Shown here piece after piece: positions 1 through 7,540 of a stretch of DNA of 35,752 nucleotides. Source of the stretch: Firmicutes bacterium UBA6132. Its GTDB lineage: Bacteria; Bacillota_A; Clostridia; Tissierellales; Sedimentibacteraceae. Position numbers and translations under genes: made by a program. The DNA lies in contig DIVM01000075.1 of assembly GCA_002435835.1 (NCBI GenBank), positions 1-35,752 of the forward strand, in the 5' to 3' direction. Each line of letters starts with the position of its first letter. Position 1 is the stretch's first letter. The notes below the pieces were generated by a model. That model did no database searches. It was not told where the DNA came from and saw only the letters and a program-made list of their open reading frames with translations.

Positions 1-1019
1 TTGCAATACTTGGTTTTGGAAATGTTGGGCAAGCTTTTGCAAAACTTTTAATTAATAAACAAAATGAAATAATAGTTAATAATAGTTGTAATGTTCAAGT
101 TGTAGCTATATCGACTAATAGTAAAGGTAGTTTAGTAAATGAAAATGGAATAAATTTAGAAAAAGCTATTTTAGATATAGAAAAACTTAATAGGTTTGAT
201 GAAAACAACGAGGATTTTTCTAAATTTAATTCTATGGAAATAGCTAATAAGGTAAATTATGATATACTCATAGAATTAACTCCTCTTCAAATTTTTACAG
301 GTCAGCCTGCAACGGATCATATAAAAACTGCGTTAAATAGAAAGAAACATGCCATTAGTGCTAATAAAGGACCAATTGCATGGTCGTATGAATCTTTGCG
401 TGAATTGGCAATAAAAAATGAAGTTTTATTTTATTATGAAACAACTGTAATGGATGGAACTCCTATTTTTAACCTTGTTGATGAAACATTAAAATATTGT
501 AAAGTTACTGAAGTAAATGGCATATTAAATTCTACAACTAATTTTGTTTTAGAAGAGCTTTCTAAGGGCAAGGATTATGATGATGTAATTAAAGAAGGAA
601 AAATACGAGGATTTGTAGAAGCAGACCCTTCAATGGATATTGAAGGATGGGATGCCGCAGCAAAAACTGCAGCTCTTTTAAATGTTTTAATGCGTTCTAA
701 CATAACTCCAAAAGATGTTGAGCGAAAGGGTATTGAAGATATTACTTATGAAAAAATAAAAGAAGCAGAAAATAGAGGAAATGTTATAAAACTTCTGTGC
801 AATGGTAAAATTGAAAATGGAAAAGTAAAAGCAAAAGTCTATCCTGAAGAAATTAATAAAGGATCATTACTTTCAAGTATTACAGGTACATCTTCCGTAG
901 TTAGTATTACAACAGACCTTATGGGTACAATTTCAATTGTCGAACATGAGCCAGAAATAGAGCAAACGGCATATGGGGTTTTTAGTGATTTAATACGTGT
1001 AATTAATAATTCAAAGTAA
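1..1019 (+). CDS. hom: Homoserine dehydrogenase-like protein, 5'-truncated by window edge
   Basis: The frame is open from base 3, so the gene runs off the left edge. The first visible residues contain a Rossmann GFGNVG dinucleotide-binding loop, well upstream of the first ATG at 234. Further on are the NKGP segment (363-374; this Lys is catalytic in the family), LNSTTNF (the family's substrate-site strand) and DPSMDIEGWDAAAK (from 624). These define the NADP-binding and catalytic domains of homoserine dehydrogenase, which reduces aspartate semialdehyde to homoserine in threonine/methionine synthesis. The protein ends directly after the catalytic domain, with no ACT regulatory domain. Oddity: the usual glycine-rich loop after ETV reads MDGTP, so a related dehydrogenase of other specificity is possible. 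It is followed by a shared terminator and converges on mntR. Confidence 0.8.
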   Translation, partial: AILGFGNVGQAFAKLLINKQNEIIVNNSCNVQVVAISTNSKGSLVNENGINLEKAILDIEKLNRFDENNEDFSKFNSMEIANKVNYDILIELTPLQIFTGQPATDHIKTALNRKKHAISANKGPIAWSYESLRELAIKNEVLFYYETTVMDGTPIFNLVDETLKYCKVTEVNGILNSTTNFVLEELSKGKDYDDVIKEGKIRGFVEADPSMDIEGWDAAAKTAALLNVLMRSNITPKDVERKGIEDITYEKIKEAENRGNVIKLLCNGKIENGKVKAKVYPEEINKGSLLSSITGTSSVVSITTDLMGTISIVEHEPEIEQTAYGVFSDLIRVINNSK

Positions 1020-1080
1020 AATTATTTTAGCTTAATAAAATTTTGAAATATAATTTTTATGACTTTATATATAAAATGCC

Positions 1081-1124
1081 AAAATCATCTTGTATAAATT
1101 AATACTACAAGATGATTTTTATAT
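1081..1124. terminator. Bidirectional intrinsic terminator between hom and mntR
   Basis: A 14-bp perfect stem (1081-1094 with 1106-1119) with an 11-base loop is flanked by A-runs on the left and T-runs on the right. It can therefore terminate both hom (plus) and mntR (minus), whose stop codons face it. Confidence 0.85.
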
Positions 1125-1131
1125 TAAATTT

Positions 1132-1599
1132 TTATTTTGTTTCTTTATATATATTAAACCGATCTGCTACATCTTGATTATCATTAATAAATGAAATATA
1201 TTTACTAAAACATAAAGTAGTTTCTTTACTAATTGTATGCTCAATTTTTTCTGTTTCATATAAAATATTTTCTTCAGACACTCCTAATAACTTTAAAAAA
1301 GTTTCAACGACTCTATGTCTATTTAATAAATACTCACCTAATTTTCTTCCATCATCTTTAAGAATTATTACTCCATACTTTTCATATTGTATTAAATTTA
1401 ATTTTCCAAGTCTTTGTACCATTCTTGTTACAGATGGAGGATGGACGTTTAGAGCTTTAGCTAAATCATGTATTCTTGTAAAATTAGTTTCTGATGATAA
1501 CCTACAAATCATTTCAAGATAGTCTTCCATGGAAGCGGTTATTGAATTATTGCCACTTTTCATGTATTCACTAAAAGTACGAAAATCATTGTCGTCCAT
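1132..1599 (-). CDS. mntR: Manganese-responsive repressor MntR (DtxR family)
   Basis: 155 aa DtxR/MntR-type metalloregulator. The winged helix covers roughly residues 20-85, with a recognition-helix segment HPPSVTRMVQRL, and is followed by the metal-binding/dimerisation helices. All metal ligands of Bacillus subtilis MntR have counterparts: D26 and E29 (SMEDYLE), H95 (NRHRVVE), and E117, E120 and H121 (EKIEH). There is no SH3-like third domain, as expected for MntR rather than IdeR/DtxR. It has an N-terminal extension of about 18 residues over the B. subtilis protein. The start is supported by AGGTG 6-8 bases upstream. It is divergent from mntH, whose transcription it presumably represses when Mn(II) is plentiful. 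Confidence 0.92.
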   Translation of the reverse strand: MDDNDFRTFSEYMKSGNNSITASMEDYLEMICRLSSETNFTRIHDLAKALNVHPPSVTRMVQRLGKLNLIQYEKYGVIILKDDGRKLGEYLLNRHRVVETFLKLLGVSEENILYETEKIEHTISKETTLCFSKYISFINDNQDVADRFNIYKETK

Positions 1600-1627
1600 T
1601 TATTTCACCTGCTTTTATTTTAACTTG

Positions 1628-1656
1628 CCGCAAAAGTCACGGAGTGGCTTTTGGGG
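1628..1656. other. GC-rich hairpin in the mntR-mntH divergent spacer
   Basis: CAAAAGTCAC (1631-1640) can pair with GTGGCTTTTG (1644-1653), with one wobble or mismatch and a 3-base loop, and flanking CC/GG can extend the stem. It stands out as a GC-rich patch in an AT-rich spacer. On the minus strand it lies in the mntR 5' leader just upstream of the RBS. It may be a leader hairpin or a small palindromic repeat unit. Confidence 0.5.
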
Positions 1657-1751
1657 TGGTAATCATATTATTAAATTATATTCTTTAAAAACTAAAATAT
1701 TACCCTCGAGTAACATTTTTAGTGTCGTATTCATATTTTATAGAAGACTAA

Positions 1752-1780
1752 GATTTTAGGTTGTAAAAATATCTTAAATC
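1752..1780. promoter_or_regulatory. Candidate operator upstream of mntH
   Basis: Imperfect inverted repeat GATTTTAGG-(11 nt)-TCTTAAATC, with 7 of 9 arm positions complementary, 31 bases before the mntH start. Its position between the divergent mntR and mntH genes fits an MntR operator, but I did not match it to a defined MntR box. Confidence 0.35.
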
Positions 1781-1811
1781 ATAATAACACAGGAAGGTGA
1801 ATTATTTTTAA

Positions 1812-3104
1812 ATGGAAAAAGAAAGAGTTTTAGATAAACCTCAAAGATTAACCCCTACTATATATAAAAATAATGAAATAATTATTTTAAGGAGGATTAA
1901 AGAATTATTTAAATTTTTAGGGCCAGCATTTATTGTTTCTGTTGCATATGTAGATCCTGGCAATTTTGCTACAAATATAAGCGGTGGTTCATTATTTAAT
2001 TATAGTCTTTTATGGGTTATATTATGGAGTAATTTAATGGCAATATTTCTTCAAGTTCTGTCAGCAAAATTAGGTATTGCTACAGGAAAGAATTTGCCCC
2101 AAATGTGTAGAGAAGTTTTTTCAAAAAAAGCAAATTACTTTTTTTATGTTGTTGCTACTCTCGCAGCAATGGCAACTACTTTGGCTGAGTTTTTAGGTGG
2201 AGCGTTAGGATTTTATTTATTGTTTGGCATTCCACTGACATATGCAGCAATTCTCACTGCTGTAATAACATTCATTATAGTTTATTTGCAGAAATATGGT
2301 CAAAGATTAGTTGAAGTTGTTATTTCTGTGTTAGTTGCAGTGATATGTATTTCTTATACTATTGAAATATTTCTTGCTAAACCGGATTGGACACAAATAG
2401 CTTTTCATACATTAGTTCCATCCATGCCTAACAGCCATGCTGTATTAATAGCTGTAGGAATGCTTGGTGCAACAGTAATGCCCCATGTTATTTATCTTCA
2501 TTCAGAACTTGTTCAGTGTAGAAATGATGGAATGACATTAAATGAAAAGAGAAATCATTATGAAATGGAAAAAATAGATGTTTTTTTAGCTATGAATATT
2601 GCTTTCATTGTAAATGCTGCTATGGTAATAGTGTCCGCATCAGTTTTTAATAGCAGGGGAATGGTTGTTGAATCAATTGAACAAGCTCACAGGTCATTAG
2701 AACCACTTTTAGGAAGTTTATCAAGCGGTGCATTTGGATTAGCACTTCTTGCTTCTGGTTTTTCATCTGCTACTGTAGGTGCCATGGCAGGCGAAACAAT
2801 AATGGATGGTTTTGTAAATATTAAAATTCCAGTATATTTAAGAAGGTTACTGACAATGCTCCCTGGGTTTATTATTATTTTGGTAGGTGTAAATCCTATG
2901 AATGCACTTGTTATAAGTCAGGTATGCTTAAGTTTTGTACTACCTGTAACTATTATATCCATGCTAAAAATTACCAATAGGAAAGATTTAATGGGTGTAT
3001 TTGTAAATAATAATTTAACAAAATTTGTCGGGTGGGCAATTGCGATTACTATAATAATATTTAATGCATTATTAATTTTTTTAACTTTAACAGGTAATTC
3101 TTAA
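1812..3104 (+). CDS. mntH: Proton-coupled manganese transporter MntH (Nramp)
   Basis: 430 aa, about eleven membrane helices, a normal Nramp length. Helix 1 carries the metal-site DPGN (residues 48-51) and helix 6 carries GATVMPH (MPH at 223-225). Together these supply the Asp, Asn and Met ligands that select Mn(II) and other soft divalent ions over Ca/Mg. It catalyses proton-coupled Mn(II) uptake across the cytoplasmic membrane. The N-terminus is long and charged (about 30 residues). The nearest RBS (AGGAAGG, ending at 1797) is farther than usual from the ATG, so the start is less certain than the family call. It is divergent from mntR and convergent with luxS. Confidence 0.95.
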   Translation: MEKERVLDKPQRLTPTIYKNNEIIILRRIKELFKFLGPAFIVSVAYVDPGNFATNISGGSLFNYSLLWVILWSNLMAIFLQVLSAKLGIATGKNLPQMCREVFSKKANYFFYVVATLAAMATTLAEFLGGALGFYLLFGIPLTYAAILTAVITFIIVYLQKYGQRLVEVVISVLVAVICISYTIEIFLAKPDWTQIAFHTLVPSMPNSHAVLIAVGMLGATVMPHVIYLHSELVQCRNDGMTLNEKRNHYEMEKIDVFLAMNIAFIVNAAMVIVSASVFNSRGMVVESIEQAHRSLEPLLGSLSSGAFGLALLASGFSSATVGAMAGETIMDGFVNIKIPVYLRRLLTMLPGFIIILVGVNPMNALVISQVCLSFVLPVTIISMLKITNRKDLMGVFVNNNLTKFVGWAIAITIIIFNALLIFLTLTGNS

Positions 3105-3169
3105 TTTGCCTATGATGACAAAACTATAATGTGTAATTCTAACGTAGTGAAGAATCTAATCATTAAAAT

Positions 3170-3203
3170 AATAAGATCCTAAGCGTCAGCGAAGGATCTT
3201 ATT
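3170..3203. terminator. Bidirectional terminator between mntH and luxS
   Basis: AATAAGATCCT (3170-3180) pairs perfectly with AGGATCTTATT (3193-3203) around a 12-base loop. It sits between two convergent genes. A weaker hairpin (ATTCT...AGAAT, about 3136-3155) precedes it. T-runs are short, so termination may be partial. Confidence 0.65.
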
Positions 3204-3209
3204 GTTGAA

Positions 3210-3689
3210 TCAATTAGGATAATTTAAATTTTCATCCTTTAAATTACAGAGTATTTCTTCATAAAATTTTGAAGCTTCATATACTGCCATAGGAAGATTC
3301 ATATCAAGATAATTTCCACAAGAAGCAGCATCTGACCCTGGGATTTCTCCCTCATAATTTTTAATAAATAAAAACATTTCTTTAATTATTTCAACAACAT
3401 CATGGGATTTTAAATCTCCCTTAAAAATTACATACATTCCTGTTCTACAACCCATTGGTCCAAAATATACTGTTAATTTATCGTAAACAGAATGATTTCT
3501 TAAAAAAGTTGCGCCAAGATGCTCCATGGCATGAAGTTCGGCTGTATTTATAACTGGTTCTTTATTTGGTTCTTTCATTCTTATATCAAATGTAGTTAAT
3601 GCATTTTCATTAACGAAATCTTTTCTTGAAACATAAATTCCACGTATTAAATTTAAATGATTAACTTGAAAACTTTCTATTTTTTTCAT
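3210..3689 (-). CDS. luxS: S-ribosylhomocysteine lyase LuxS
   Basis: 159 aa, the standard LuxS size. The metal site HAMEH (H53, E56, H57) and the third ligand C124 in SCGNYLDM are present, as is the catalytic cysteine C81 in GPMGCRTG. The enzyme splits S-ribosylhomocysteine into homocysteine and DPD, the AI-2 precursor, and so closes the activated-methyl cycle. The start is fixed by GGAGG about 6 bases upstream of the ATG. It stands alone with its own promoter. Nothing nearby suggests a dedicated AI-2 uptake (lsr) locus, so a metabolic role is at least as likely as signalling. Confidence 0.97.
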   Translation of the reverse strand: MKKIESFQVNHLNLIRGIYVSRKDFVNENALTTFDIRMKEPNKEPVINTAELHAMEHLGATFLRNHSVYDKLTVYFGPMGCRTGMYVIFKGDLKSHDVVEIIKEMFLFIKNYEGEIPGSDAASCGNYLDMNLPMAVYEASKFYEEILCNLKDENLNYPN

Positions 3690-3715
3690 AATGCCTCCAC
3701 TATAATTATATTTAA

Positions 3716-3744
3716 ATAATAATACAGAAATTAAAAATAATCAA
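3716..3744 (-). promoter_or_regulatory. Candidate sigma-A promoter of luxS
   Basis: On the minus strand: -35 TTGATT (3744-3739), 17-base spacer, -10 TATTAT (3721-3716), about 27 bases before the luxS start. Confidence 0.5.
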
Positions 3745-3802
3745 TTAAAAATAAGTACTAATTTTTAAAGTCGATTTTTATTTGATATGAAATTATTTTA
3801 TC

Positions 3803-3829
3803 GAAATAGTTATAGCTATTTCTTTTTTT
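3803..3829 (+). terminator. Intrinsic terminator upstream of the ydjY-like operon
   Basis: GAAATAG (3803-3809) pairs with CTATTTC (3816-3822) around a 6-base loop and is followed by seven T. It is oriented for plus-strand transcription although no plus-strand gene ends nearby. It would stop mntH read-through that runs antisense across luxS. Confidence 0.55.
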
Positions 3830-3831
3830 AA

Positions 3832-3889
3832 TTGGATATATTTGATACTTTATGATAATATGTCAAATGATTAACGAAATAATTATCAT
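3832..3889 (+). promoter_or_regulatory. Candidate promoter and overlapping inverted repeat for the ydjY-like operon
   Basis: -35 TTGGAT (3832-3837), 18-base spacer, and extended -10 TG-A-TAATAT (-10 at 3856-3861). An inverted repeat ATGATAAT (3852-3859) / ATTATCAT (3882-3889) overlaps the -10. Each arm resembles a Fur-type half-site (GATAAT/ATTATC), but the arms lie too far apart for a classical Fur box. Confidence 0.45.
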
Positions 3890-3913
3890 TTAATTAAAAA
3901 TGGAGGGGAACAA

Positions 3914-4603
3914 ATGAAAAGAATTAAAACACTATTTTTATTATCAATGCTTTCTATGAGTATGCTTATGTTTGTTGGATGTAGCAAAACTGAGGCAGAA
4001 AAGCCTGCTGAAACTACTGAAACAGAAAAAGTAGAAGGAGTTGGCGATTTAACTAAAGAAAATCCTATTCAAGTTAATAAAGAAGAAGGTACTGTAACTT
4101 TTCTTGCCCAAGTAAATGGAAAATATTTTTATGAACCTACTAGACATGCTGCAGTTTTCGCAGATGGCTCAAATGGCGAAAAAGCTGTATTTCGTGGCTT
4201 CGTAAATCATGAAGATTTATATAATGGTTTAATAGAAATAGGCGCTAAAGCTGGTGAAAATATGACTCTGGACAATAAAGAAACTACAAATGTACAGGGT
4301 GATGCTTTTGATGTATCAGTTAATTGGACTGGGGCTGAAAAAGCAGTTACAATAGATGAAGCTATAAAAGATAGTAATGGTACACCAATTGATATTCGTT
4401 TTGGTGGAAATTTAAAAACAGCTATGGATAAAAAAACAGGATGTCTTATTTGTCTTGATAGTTGTCCAGTTGGTATAACAAGTAATGCTGCATACACATA
4501 TGGATCTGTGGAAAAAACAAAAACAGTAGAATTTATGGGTAATAAAGATATACTTCCAGAAGATGGTACATATGTAACTGTAACAATGAAATTGAAAAAA
4601 TAA
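3914..4603 (+). CDS. YdjY-domain Fe-S lipoprotein
   Basis: 229 aa secreted lipoprotein. A charged N-terminus and hydrophobic stretch end in a lipobox with lipidated C23 (MFVGC), followed by an acidic linker (about 25-45) and the YdjY-like domain. Its C-terminal third holds GCLICLDSCPVGI, i.e. C177-x2-C180-x3-C184-P. These are the only cysteines besides C23, so any cluster would have three Cys ligands plus another. E. coli YdjY is the namesake; its function is not established. The RBS GGAGGGG lies just before the ATG. It heads a long plus-strand run, and a hairpin after it may make it the most abundant product. An extracytoplasmic electron-transfer or metal-binding role is inference. Confidence 0.75.
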   Translation: MKRIKTLFLLSMLSMSMLMFVGCSKTEAEKPAETTETEKVEGVGDLTKENPIQVNKEEGTVTFLAQVNGKYFYEPTRHAAVFADGSNGEKAVFRGFVNHEDLYNGLIEIGAKAGENMTLDNKETTNVQGDAFDVSVNWTGAEKAVTIDEAIKDSNGTPIDIRFGGNLKTAMDKKTGCLICLDSCPVGITSNAAYTYGSVEKTKTVEFMGNKDILPEDGTYVTVTMKLKK

Positions 4604-4646
4604 TAATATTTAAGTGGGTTAAAAAAATCCTAATATATGAATTTCA

Positions 4647-4688
4647 AGTAAGGCATTTTCCTCGCGGATTATTGCCTTATTATTTTAT
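4647..4688 (+). terminator. Hairpin after the YdjY-like gene (partial terminator)
   Basis: TAAGGCA (4649-4655) pairs with TGCCTTA (4673-4679), followed by a T-rich but interrupted tail. It lies in the 113-base gap before the next co-directional gene and could attenuate the operon. Confidence 0.6.
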
Positions 4689-4716
4689 AAATAGAAAAAA
4701 GTGTGAGGTTTAATTT

Positions 4717-5097
4717 ATGGCAATTAAAGTGGGGAAATTTATATTTTTGGGTTTAATATGGGGTTATATGATAGCATTATTTTTAAGCCGTTCAACTTGG
4801 TTGGAAATGCGTTTTAATACTTCTTTGAGTATACTTTCAATGACTTTATTAGGCGTAGTAATAGGTTTTATAAAAAACATTAATGTAAAAAAGAGATGGT
4901 TTTTCATTAGTGAGATATTACTTATAATGCTGTTAATAGCAACATATAAAGATTTTAGTGCATTGACTGTAATTCCTGCAATTAAATTTAAAGAAGCATT
5001 TTTCCTTAATTTTCTTTCGCTATCTCAAGCAAATATAGTAGTTATTTTATTGTTAATTGTTGGAAATATACTATGGTGTATACCATCAAAAAAGTAA
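4717..5097 (+). CDS. Small four-helix membrane protein, unrecognised
   Basis: 126 aa, almost entirely membrane-embedded. There are hydrophobic segments at about residues 7-25, 36-53, 63-79 and 102-120, and a single cysteine (in the near-terminal LWCIPSKK). I do not recognise a family. It starts with an ATG after GTGAGG and ends 36 bases before the FtsX-type permease, on the same strand. Its place between the YdjY lipoprotein and the permease suggests an accessory subunit of that transporter, or an electron-transfer partner, which is inference only. Length, composition and RBS make a real gene likely. Confidence 0.6.
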   Translation: MAIKVGKFIFLGLIWGYMIALFLSRSTWLEMRFNTSLSILSMTLLGVVIGFIKNINVKKRWFFISEILLIMLLIATYKDFSALTVIPAIKFKEAFFLNFLSLSQANIVVILLLIVGNILWCIPSKK

Positions 5098-5133
5098 GCA
5101 AGTATTTAAATTTTGTTAAAGGAAAGGTTGCAT

Positions 5134-6333
5134 ATGTTATTATTAGCTTTTAAAAATATAACAAGGAGGCGGTCACAGTCTCTTTTAACTATTATTATTA
5201 CAGCTCTGACAATATTTACTTTTGTCCTTGTTGTTTCGGTTTCTATGGTTATGCATGAAGGTATTTCTCTATCGAGTAAACGTCTTGGCGCAGATATTGT
5301 AGTTCTTCCTGATGCAGCAAAGGCAGATGTATCTCAAATTTTATTTACATCATCGCCAGCAAATATTTATATGAATAAAGATTTAATTAATAAAATAGCT
5401 GCATTTGAAGGTGTTGAACAGGTAAGCCCACAATTTTTCACACAAACTCTTGAAGGCGGTTGTTGCAGTTATGGAAGTGAAACGCGTGTAGTAGGATATG
5501 ATGAAGAAACTGATTTTATTTTAAAACCTTTCTTAAAAGAAAAAAAATTGCGTCATCTTGAGGATTATCAATTAATAGCAGGTAGTGATGTTGAATCTTT
5601 TTTAGGAAATAAAGTTTCAATATTAGGTAAATCATTTACAGTTGTTGGCACACTTGATAAAACAGGAAGTGGTATTGATAATACAATATTTCTTAATATT
5701 GATGTTGCCAGAAATTTAGCTAAAGACAGTGAGCCTCTAAAAGATTTATGGAAAGATTCTAAACCTGAACACTTGATTTCATCTATATTTATCAAAACAA
5801 AGCAAGGTGTAAATCCCAGTGAAGTTGCAAAAGAAATTAATGTGCCTGGTTTAGCAGTGCAAGCAATTGCAACAAGCGATACTATTAATAATGCACGTAT
5901 ACAAATGAATTTAATAAATAAAGTTATTTACGGTTTATGGATTTCTTCTTTGTTAATAGCAGCCTTATCTTTATTTGGTCGTTTTAATTCACTTGTAAGA
6001 GAACGCAAAAAAGAGATTGGAATGATGCGAGCATTAGGTATACAAAAAAAGCAGATATTTCTATTAGTTTTAAGCGAAGCATGGATTATGTCTTTTGTTG
6101 GAGGCTTAATAGGAAGCATTTTAGGATGTATTAGTGTAACGCCTATTTTAGAAACATTAAAAGATTACTTTACTTTACCAATGGGAATATGGTCATTAGA
6201 AGTTTCTTTTAAAAGCGGAATTTTCGGAATTTTGGTTTCTCTATTTTTAGGCTTTATAGCCTCTGCTTATCCTGCATGGAAAAGTGCAAGTTTAGATCCT
6301 CAAGAAGCAATTACACAAGGAGTGCTCGAATAA
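5134..6333 (+). CDS. FtsX/MacB-type ABC transporter permease
   Basis: 399 aa permease with the FtsX layout: one N-terminal helix (about 15-40), a large extracytoplasmic domain (about 45-260), and three C-terminal helices with the cytoplasmic ERKKEIGMMRALG loop typical of the family. The extracytoplasmic domain begins GADIVVLPDAAK and contains adjacent C110-C111. A TTG at 5113 is in frame, but the ATG at 5134 has AAAGGAAAGG about 6 bases upstream and no RBS precedes the TTG, so I take the ATG. Its ATPase follows after 1 base. Relatives of this subtype sit beside Fe-S membrane proteins in iron-acquisition loci such as the Campylobacter cj1658-cj1665 region. The substrate here is unknown. Confidence 0.82.
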   Translation: MLLLAFKNITRRRSQSLLTIIITALTIFTFVLVVSVSMVMHEGISLSSKRLGADIVVLPDAAKADVSQILFTSSPANIYMNKDLINKIAAFEGVEQVSPQFFTQTLEGGCCSYGSETRVVGYDEETDFILKPFLKEKKLRHLEDYQLIAGSDVESFLGNKVSILGKSFTVVGTLDKTGSGIDNTIFLNIDVARNLAKDSEPLKDLWKDSKPEHLISSIFIKTKQGVNPSEVAKEINVPGLAVQAIATSDTINNARIQMNLINKVIYGLWISSLLIAALSLFGRFNSLVRERKKEIGMMRALGIQKKQIFLLVLSEAWIMSFVGGLIGSILGCISVTPILETLKDYFTLPMGIWSLEVSFKSGIFGILVSLFLGFIASAYPAWKSASLDPQEAITQGVLE

Positions 6334-6334
6334 T

Positions 6335-7015
6335 ATGGAAATTTGCAGACTTGAAAATATTAGTAAAACTTATACAATGGAAGAGAAAATATGTCCTCTT
6401 AAAAATATTTCTCTAAAGATAAATTTAGGAGATTTTATATCCATAGAAGGACCTTCTGGAATAGGCAAAAGTACTATGCTTTATGTCATGGGAAGTTTAC
6501 TAAAACCTGATGAAGGAAAATTATATTTAGATGGCAAGGATACATCTGAATTAACTGATCAACAATTAACATCGTTAAGAGCTCATAAAATCGGCTTCAT
6601 TTTTCAAGAAACTAATTTAATACAGGCGCTAACTTTACAAGAAAATATTGAGTTTGCTCAGTCACTTGGATATAAATATAAAGTTAAACATAAAGAAATT
6701 TCTGACTTATTAACTAAGTTAGGTTTGCATGAAAGAAAGAATTTTCTTCCAAATCAACTTAGCGTCGGGCAAAGAAGGAGAGCAATTGCTGCGGTAGGTT
6801 TTATTAAACAGCCAAAAATTATTCTTGCAGACGAGCCTACAAATGACCTTGATGATTTTTGGGCAAAAGAAATAATTCAGTTACTTACAGAAGCAGTGCA
6901 AAATGGTAGCGCCGTAGTAATGGTAACTCATAGTACAAAATGGGCATCAAAATCAAAATTTCAATATAAACTTGACGAAGGTCAATTAGTTATGATTAAT
7001 AGGGGGATTGAATGA
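6335..7015 (+). CDS. ABC transporter ATPase partner of the FtsX-type permease
   Basis: 226 aa LolD/MacB-class nucleotide-binding subunit. Walker A is GPSGIGKST (39-47), the Q-loop is in IFQETN, the signature is LSVGQ (142-146, a variant of LSGGQ), Walker B is ILADEP (D166, E167), and the H-loop is in MVTHS. It pairs with the preceding permease; these type VII-like transporters often work mechanically on extracytoplasmic partners rather than moving a substrate. The start directly follows the permease stop, with AAGGAG inside the permease end. The stop overlaps the next gene by 4 bases, so translation is coupled. The signature Gly to Val change is seen in functional ABC proteins and need not be inactivating. 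Confidence 0.9.
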   Translation: MEICRLENISKTYTMEEKICPLKNISLKINLGDFISIEGPSGIGKSTMLYVMGSLLKPDEGKLYLDGKDTSELTDQQLTSLRAHKIGFIFQETNLIQALTLQENIEFAQSLGYKYKVKHKEISDLLTKLGLHERKNFLPNQLSVGQRRRAIAAVGFIKQPKIILADEPTNDLDDFWAKEIIQLLTEAVQNGSAVVMVTHSTKWASKSKFQYKLDEGQLVMINRGIE

Positions 7016-7443
7016 AAAAGAATTTATCTAAATTATCTTTAGGAATAGAATTATTAGCATCTATAATTATTTTCGGAGCAGTTTTATTTTGGGCGCCTGT
7101 ATGTGATGGTTTGCTTAAGTTAGAAAATGGAAACATGGTACATATGAAGTGCTATTATACAGGACAAACATCAATGGTTTTAGCTCTTTTATTATTTGTT
7201 ACTGCCATTATTGCTTATTTGTCTAAAACTGACCATAAAAAAATACAGTGGATTATAATTATTATTGGAATTATGCTTATTGTAAACACTTTTGAATCAA
7301 CTTTAGGAATTGGAATTTGCAAAAAAGTGACAATGTCATGTCATACTACAGCAAAATGGATTAGATTTAGCGGTGTTATTTCCATTGTGGCTGGTATTTT
7401 AGATATTGTAGTAAATGGAAATAAAGTTCAGCAATTAAGTTAA
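7012..7443 (+). CDS. DUF4418-type membrane protein with conserved cysteines
   Basis: 143 aa with four membrane helices (about 10-30, 53-71, 79-98, 116-136). Cysteines lie at the membrane edges: C31 (APVCDG), C47 (MKCYYTG), C103 (IGICKK) and C110 (MSCHTTAKW). The repeated pattern of Met-x-Cys followed by His/Tyr and Thr is what I associate with the DUF4418 family, found beside FtsX-type permeases and Fe-S lipoproteins. The ATG overlaps the ATPase stop by 4 bases. The four Cys, two on each half, suggest a disulfide or metal site on the outer face. Function is unknown, and the family assignment is from memory of the motif. Confidence 0.7.
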   Translation: MKKNLSKLSLGIELLASIIIFGAVLFWAPVCDGLLKLENGNMVHMKCYYTGQTSMVLALLLFVTAIIAYLSKTDHKKIQWIIIIIGIMLIVNTFESTLGIGICKKVTMSCHTTAKWIRFSGVISIVAGILDIVVNGNKVQQLS

Positions 7444-7540
7444 ATATAATTTTAAAAAATGTTTTATAATTAAGCATATTGGTATAATCTTTTTTTATTG
7501 GAATAATGCAATTTACTATGTTAAAATTGAGATAATATAG

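Noticed and set aside
1529..1759. 76-aa plus-strand open frame over the mntR 5' end
   Set aside because: It overlaps mntR antisense, has no RBS, and the composition is that of non-coding spacer.
1621..1811. Manganese (yybP-ykoY) riboswitch before mntH
   Set aside because: I could not find the conserved internal loops of that class; only a short hairpin and an inverted repeat are present.
5113..5133. TTG start for the FtsX-type permease
   Set aside because: No RBS precedes it, while AAAGGAAAGG is well placed for the ATG at 5134.
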